Shown one piece after another: positions 5,870 to 8,259 of a DNA stretch of 8,259 bases (position 1 is the first letter of the stretch; each line of letters opens with the position of its first letter). The position numbers and the translations under genes are program-made. This DNA comes from an uncultured bacterium. GTDB taxonomy: Bacteria; Bacillota_I; Bacilli_A; RF39; UBA660. The DNA is taken from positions 1 through 8,259 of the forward strand of contig CASEAD010000029.1 in assembly GCA_949285775.1 (NCBI GenBank), read 5' to 3'. The notes beneath the pieces were generated by a model that worked only from the letters and a program-made list of their open reading frames with translations, was not told the origin of the DNA and did not search any database.

Positions 5870-6407
5870 TTACAATACTTATAAATTTATCACCATACTT
5901 TTTATTCTTAATCACTTTATATTTATCATAACTAATATCTAATATATCATTTTGATACTCCAATACCAATATACCATTATCATTTAACAAATCATAATTA
6001 ATAATACTATTAACAACTTCATTAATAACCACATACTTATAAGGAGGATCAATAAAAATAATATCAAATTTAATATTATTATCCCTAAAATATCCTAAAG
6101 CCTGATTATAATCACTTAACATAACCCTACATTTATCTTTAATATTAAAATTATCAATATTATCATTAATACACTTAATACATCTCTTATTATTATCAAC
6201 AAAATAACAATACTTACTACCATTACTAATAGACTCTATCCCTAAATTACCACTACCCGCAAATAAATCTAACACTACACTACCATTAATATATCTCTGT
6301 ATACTACCAAATACACTCTCCTTAACCCTATCCATAGTAGGCCTAGTCCCCTCTATATCATAACCAATAATATTTCTACCTTTCAAACTACCACTAATAA
6401 CTCTCAC
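5853..6407 (-). CDS. rsmD: 16S rRNA (guanine-966-N2)-methyltransferase RsmD
   Basis: SAM-dependent enzyme that methylates G966 of 16S rRNA during small-subunit assembly. The 184-residue product has the family N terminus 'MRVISGSLKGR' and 'TRPTMDRVKESVF' (21-33). The SAM-binding motif I is 'VLDLFAGSGNLGIE' (45-58), and the catalytic 'DPPY' is at 120-123. Length is normal. Translation starts at a GTG that overlaps the TGA of the RicF-like gene by 4 nt (GTGA), with AAGGTG 6 nt upstream, so the two are coupled. rsmD is the B. subtilis ylbH, and its placement after ylbD-ylbE-ylbF matches that locus, minus ylbG. In B. subtilis coaD follows; here a pilin gene does. Confidence 0.95.
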   Translation of the reverse strand: MRVISGSLKGRNIIGYDIEGTRPTMDRVKESVFGSIQRYINGSVVLDLFAGSGNLGIESISNGSKYCYFVDNNKRCIKCINDNIDNFNIKDKCRVMLSDYNQALGYFRDNNIKFDIIFIDPPYKYVVINEVVNSIINYDLLNDNGILVLEYQNDILDISYDKYKVIKNKKYGDKFISIVKKTID

Positions 6408-6697
6408 TTATAACACCTTCTATTAATAAACTTATCAAACATCTTATTAATTCTCATAACAATATAAAACAACTCATTATAACAATCCATATACCCCTTA
6501 TAATTACTATTCTTATATAACTCTCTTTTTATATCCATAACTAAATACTTATCATCACTACTATTTCCCATACTTATTAACTCACATAATTCCTTATCCT
6601 CTAATACCTTCTTTTTATATATACCAATATTCTTAACAGCATCACTCTTATCAATCTCATCAATTAACTCATAAGTCTTAACCATTATCTCATTCAT
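6404..6697 (-). CDS. ricF: Short RicF/YlbF-family protein
   Basis: The 97-residue product is mostly helical. Its middle ('IKRELYKNSNYKGYMDCYNEL', 56-76) fits the YlbF/YmcA family core, where 'IKREL' is followed by a long helix. In B. subtilis RicF (YlbF) works with RicA and RicT, a complex that binds Fe-S clusters and supports RNase Y-dependent mRNA maturation, competence, sporulation and biofilm formation. B. subtilis RicF is about 149 residues with a cysteine-rich tail. This one stops right after the helix and has only Cys 38, 72 and 95, so the cluster-binding tail is absent. GAGGG lies 6 nt before the ATG. A probable promoter sits in the end of ylbE, and rsmD is translationally coupled downstream. 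The family call rests on core pattern plus position between ylbE and rsmD. Confidence 0.75.
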   Translation of the reverse strand: MNEIMVKTYELIDEIDKSDAVKNIGIYKKKVLEDKELCELISMGNSSDDKYLVMDIKRELYKNSNYKGYMDCYNELFYIVMRINKMFDKFINRRCYK

Positions 6698-6715
6698 AAC
6701 TATCCCTCAAACACT

Positions 6716-6744
6716 ATTATATAATATCTATTTCAAAACATCAA
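6716..6744 (-). promoter_or_regulatory. Internal promoter for ricF-rsmD
   Basis: TTGATG (6739-6744), a 17-nt spacer and a perfect TATAAT (6716-6721) lie across the last codons and stop of ylbE. The expected start near 6709 gives a leader of roughly 12 nt before the ATG at 6697, including the GAGGG ribosome binding site. ricF-rsmD may therefore be made independently of ylbD-ylbE. Confidence 0.6.
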
Positions 6745-6949
6745 GAAAACTCTGTATCATACTAATATTATTAATAGCCTTATCAATCCTATCATTAGTA
6801 GTTAATTTATATTTAACCTTCATATCATTAACAAAATACTTAAAACTATCCGCATTCCTATTCAAATCCTTATACCAATAAGAATTCTCCCTCAAAAACT
6901 TCTTTAAATTAATATCATTATTAATCCTATATTGAATATCATATACCAT
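6728..6949 (-). CDS. ylbE: YlbE-like protein
   Basis: The 73-residue product contains 'LKKFLRENSYWYKDLNRN' (15-32), which matches the core of the YlbE family (B. subtilis 'RKFIREQPYWYRKLSRNP'-type pattern). A helical C terminus follows, and the length is close to the 79 or so residues of B. subtilis YlbE. The function of the family is unknown. The ATG shares one base with the TAA stop of ylbD (TAATG), and an AGGAGG (6961-6966) inside ylbD lies 11 nt upstream, so the two are translated in tandem. No membrane segment or cysteine is present. Family assignment is secure from the WY-containing core and gene order. Confidence 0.85.
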   Translation of the reverse strand: MVYDIQYRINNDINLKKFLRENSYWYKDLNRNADSFKYFVNDMKVKYKLTTNDRIDKAINNISMIQSFLDVLK

Positions 6950-7332
6950 TAATCTTCAAACCTCCTATATAAAGGCCTAGGATTATATGTCTTACTATTA
7001 TTCTCCTTATTAACAAATAAATCTCCAAATAAACTCAAAGTCTTCTGCAAAGAAGTAATCCCCTCTTGTACCTTCTCCACATCTATATTCTTAGCCATAT
7101 TAATAAACTCTCCCCAATAATTAGTACCATTACCACTACTATTAGTACTTCTACTAGCATCATTACCACTATTATTATCCTTCAAATACTCATCCCAAGC
7201 CTCTTTATTATCCCCATATATATCATATACCTCATATAAATCTTGCCAACTCTTCTTCCCATCCCTAATATAACTAATTAAAAAAGTATTATCCCTAATA
7301 AAATTCTTAAAACTATCTATCTTATTATCCAT
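6949..7332 (-). CDS. ylbD: YlbD-like putative coat protein
   Basis: The 127-residue product (B. subtilis YlbD about 132) opens with 'FKNFIRDNTFLISYIRDGKKSWQDLYEVYDIYG' spread over residues 8-40. This is the YlbD family signature of a helix followed by R-x-GK-x-[TS]WQ-x-x-YE. 'EAWDEYL' (44-50) follows, then a Ser/Asn/Gly-rich linker (52-72), an amphipathic helix (79-107) and a basic tail 'RPLYRRFED'. The family is annotated as a spore coat component; in this lineage a role in sporulation is unproven. The ATG at 7332 gives the family length and has a GGTGAT-like purine site before it. An in-frame ATG at 7368 would add 12 residues that do not match the family and lies within the rluB terminator region. 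It is the first gene of the ylbD-rsmD cluster. Confidence 0.85.
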   Translation of the reverse strand: MDNKIDSFKNFIRDNTFLISYIRDGKKSWQDLYEVYDIYGDNKEAWDEYLKDNNSGNDASRSTNSSGNGTNYWGEFINMAKNIDVEKVQEGITSLQKTLSLFGDLFVNKENNSKTYNPRPLYRRFED

Positions 7333-7353
7333 AATATCACCACTCTCTATTAA

Positions 7354-7359
7354 ATTATA
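7354..7359 (-). promoter_or_regulatory. -10 box of a probable ylbD promoter
   Basis: A perfect TATAAT (7354-7359) lies 21 nt before the ylbD ATG. The best -35 match at 17 nt spacing is TTAAAC (7377-7382), only three of six, and it overlaps the rluB terminator stem. The position fits the short-leader pattern seen at other genes here. Confidence 0.5.
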
Positions 7360-7371
7360 TGTAAACAAAAA

Positions 7372-7401
7372 AAATAGTTTAAACCAAATTAAAAACTATT
7401 T
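7372..7401 (-). terminator. Intrinsic terminator of the scpB-rluB unit
   Basis: A perfect 9-bp stem (AAATAGTTT with AAACTATTT) closes a 12-nt loop that can be partly paired, followed by a run of T (eight in all, counting the end of the stem). The 5' arm contains the TAG stop codon of rluB. Confidence 0.85.
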
Positions 7402-8124
7402 CCTCTTATTCCTACATAAACTATATAATATTGCTACCTCTTTATTAGTAAGCTTCCTATACTCTCCAGTCTTCAAACCCCTAATATCAAATATCGCATA
7501 CCCCTCTCTTCTTAACTTAATAACACTCTTACCAATACTCTCAATCATTCTCTTTACTTGACGATTCCTTCCCTCATGAATAGTAATCTCTAAAATACTT
7601 CTTTTCTTCTTCTTATCAACACTCTTTAACTTAACCTTACACCTACTAGTCCTCTTACCATCAATTATTACCCCATTCCTTAACTTCTTAACATCATAAC
7701 CAGTAACAATACCATCAACCTTAACAATATACCTCTTCTCTATCTTACTAGCAGGATGCATTAACTCATTTGCCAAATAACCATCATTAGTAAGCAATAT
7801 CAAACCAGAAGTATCATAATCTAACCTACCAACCGGATATATCCTAGTATCCGTATCTATCAAAGAAGTAACAGTCCTCCTATTATGTTCATCACTAACA
7901 GTACTAACAACCTCCCTAGGCTTATTAAGCAAATAATACTCATAATTCTTACTATTATCCAAAATATTACCCTCTACCGTAATAACATCCCCACTCTTAA
8001 CCTTAGTACCCAACTCACGAACAACTTCTCCATTAACTAATACTTCTCCCTTTACAATTAACTCTTCAGCCCGTCTTCTAGAACAATAACCAATATTTGC
8101 AATAACTTTCTGTAATCTTTCCAT
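7396..8124 (-). CDS. rluB: 23S rRNA pseudouridine synthase, RluB family
   Basis: Converts a uridine of 23S rRNA (U2605 in E. coli numbering for RluB) to pseudouridine. The 242-residue product has an N-terminal S4 RNA-binding domain (about 1-50, with 'RLQKVIANIGYCSRRRAEELI'-type start). The RsuA/RluB catalytic domain follows. It carries the signature 'GRLDYDTSGLILLTNDG' (99-115) with catalytic Asp 102, and 'EGRNRQVKRM' (184-193). A Lys/Arg-rich end (RNKRK) closes the protein. AGGTG (8131-8135) lies 6 nt before the ATG at 8124 and decides this start over a GTG nine bases upstream. It probably shares a transcript with the scpB-like gene 41 nt upstream, an arrangement common in Firmicutes. RsuA and RluE/F are related alternatives, but context and length favour RluB. 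Confidence 0.93.
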   Translation of the reverse strand: MERLQKVIANIGYCSRRRAEELIVKGEVLVNGEVVRELGTKVKSGDVITVEGNILDNSKNYEYYLLNKPREVVSTVSDEHNRRTVTSLIDTDTRIYPVGRLDYDTSGLILLTNDGYLANELMHPASKIEKRYIVKVDGIVTGYDVKKLRNGVIIDGKRTSRCKVKLKSVDKKKKRSILEITIHEGRNRQVKRMIESIGKSVIKLRREGYAIFDIRGLKTGEYRKLTNKEVAILYSLCRNKRK

Positions 8125-8130
8125 AATATT

Positions 8131-8135
8131 CACCT
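8131..8135 (-). promoter_or_regulatory. Ribosome binding site fixing the rluB start
   Basis: AGGTG stands 6 nt before the ATG at 8124 and overlaps the alternative GTG at 8133, which therefore cannot be the main start. Confidence 0.65.
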
Positions 8136-8150
8136 ACACCTAAATGTCAA

Positions 8151-8160
8151 TTTACGTAAA
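8151..8160. other. Perfect 10-bp palindrome TTTACGTAAA between scpB and rluB
   Basis: TTTACGTAAA lies 26 nt before the rluB start codon, in the 41-nt gap. It is too short for a terminator and has no T-run after it on the minus strand. It could be an operator half-site pair or chance in AT-rich sequence. Confidence 0.3.
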
Positions 8161-8165
8161 CTATA

Positions 8166-8259
8166 CTATTTTTTTAAATTTTCTATAACATACTCCGGAA
8201 GACTAGGTAAAGTTAAAAATAAATAACTATAATTACTAAAATACATAATTAATTCAGAT
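8166..8259 (-). CDS. scpB: C-terminal end of a probable ScpB (partial)
   Basis: The frame is open from the window edge to a TAG at 8166-8168 and gives about 30 residues ending 'LTLPSLPEYVIENLKK'. The pattern E-L-x-x-Y-F ... L-x-L-P-x-L-P-E resembles the end of segregation and condensation protein B, where 'FLxYFGLxSLxDLPxLPE' is typical. scpB commonly precedes rluB in Firmicutes. ScpB is the winged-helix partner of ScpA in the SMC chromosome condensation complex. The fragment is too short for a firm family call, and the FG that is usual in this motif is FS here. The start and most of the gene lie outside the window. Confidence 0.5.
   Translation of the reverse strand, partial: SELIMYFSNYSYLFLTLPSLPEYVIENLKK

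Noticed and set aside
6404..6406. TGA read as tryptophan (Mycoplasma-type code)
   Set aside because: Tryptophans in the window are TGG, no gene has an internal TGA, and the TGA of ricF overlaps the rsmD GTG start in the usual stop-start way.
7333..7368. A 12-residue N-terminal extension of YlbD
   Set aside because: It would place the start upstream of a perfect TATAAT next to the rluB terminator, and the YlbD family begins at about the later ATG.

Overview
The window is AT-rich and every gene lies on the minus strand. TGA appears to be a stop (end of the RicF-like gene) and Trp codons are TGG, so the standard bacterial code applies. Several features point to Bacilli: a ylbD-ylbE-ylbF-rsmD cluster, a dusB-lysS pair arranged as in Bacillus subtilis, and an scpB-like end in front of rluB. 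The very low GC, the compact genes and the strong purine bias of the coding strand suggest an uncultured, gut-type, Mollicutes-related lineage (RF39-like). That last placement is inference; nothing in the window fixes the species. No rRNA, tRNA, CRISPR array, insertion sequence or phage gene was found, and no gap exceeds about 175 bases.

Read in the direction of transcription (high to low coordinates), the layout is as follows. (1) 8259-7396: the last ~30 codons of a probable scpB, then rluB, ending in a strong terminator. (2) 7332-5853: ylbD, ylbE, ricF/ylbF and rsmD, tightly packed with 1-4 nt overlaps at two junctions, a probable internal promoter before ylbF, and a terminator built around the rsmD stop codon. 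(3) 5799-5236: a single-gene unit for a type IV/type II prepilin-like protein, with its own promoter and terminator. (4) 5108-4821: a small rhodanese with a terminator. (5) 4760-3188: a membrane zinc-ribbon protein and dusB. (6) 3176-1514: a promoter, a short leader with an 18-codon basic ORF, lysS and a terminator. (7) 1471-1: a promoter and a YfcC/DcuC-like membrane transporter cut by the window edge close to its C terminus.

Functionally this is mostly translation and RNA housekeeping: 23S pseudouridylation (rluB), 16S m2G966 (rsmD), tRNA dihydrouridine (dusB) and tRNA-Lys charging (lysS). RicF belongs to an RNA-maturation complex in B. subtilis. The pilin, rhodanese, zinc-ribbon protein and transporter are accessory units between them. 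No clear new multi-gene system is visible. The points most worth a second look are the orphan pilin, whose base use differs from its neighbours and whose promoter is embedded in the rsmD terminator; the lysine/arginine-rich leader ORF before lysS; a lysyl-tRNA synthetase with a non-standard motif 2 loop; a RicF lacking the family's cysteine-rich tail; and the habit of placing stop codons inside terminator hairpins.
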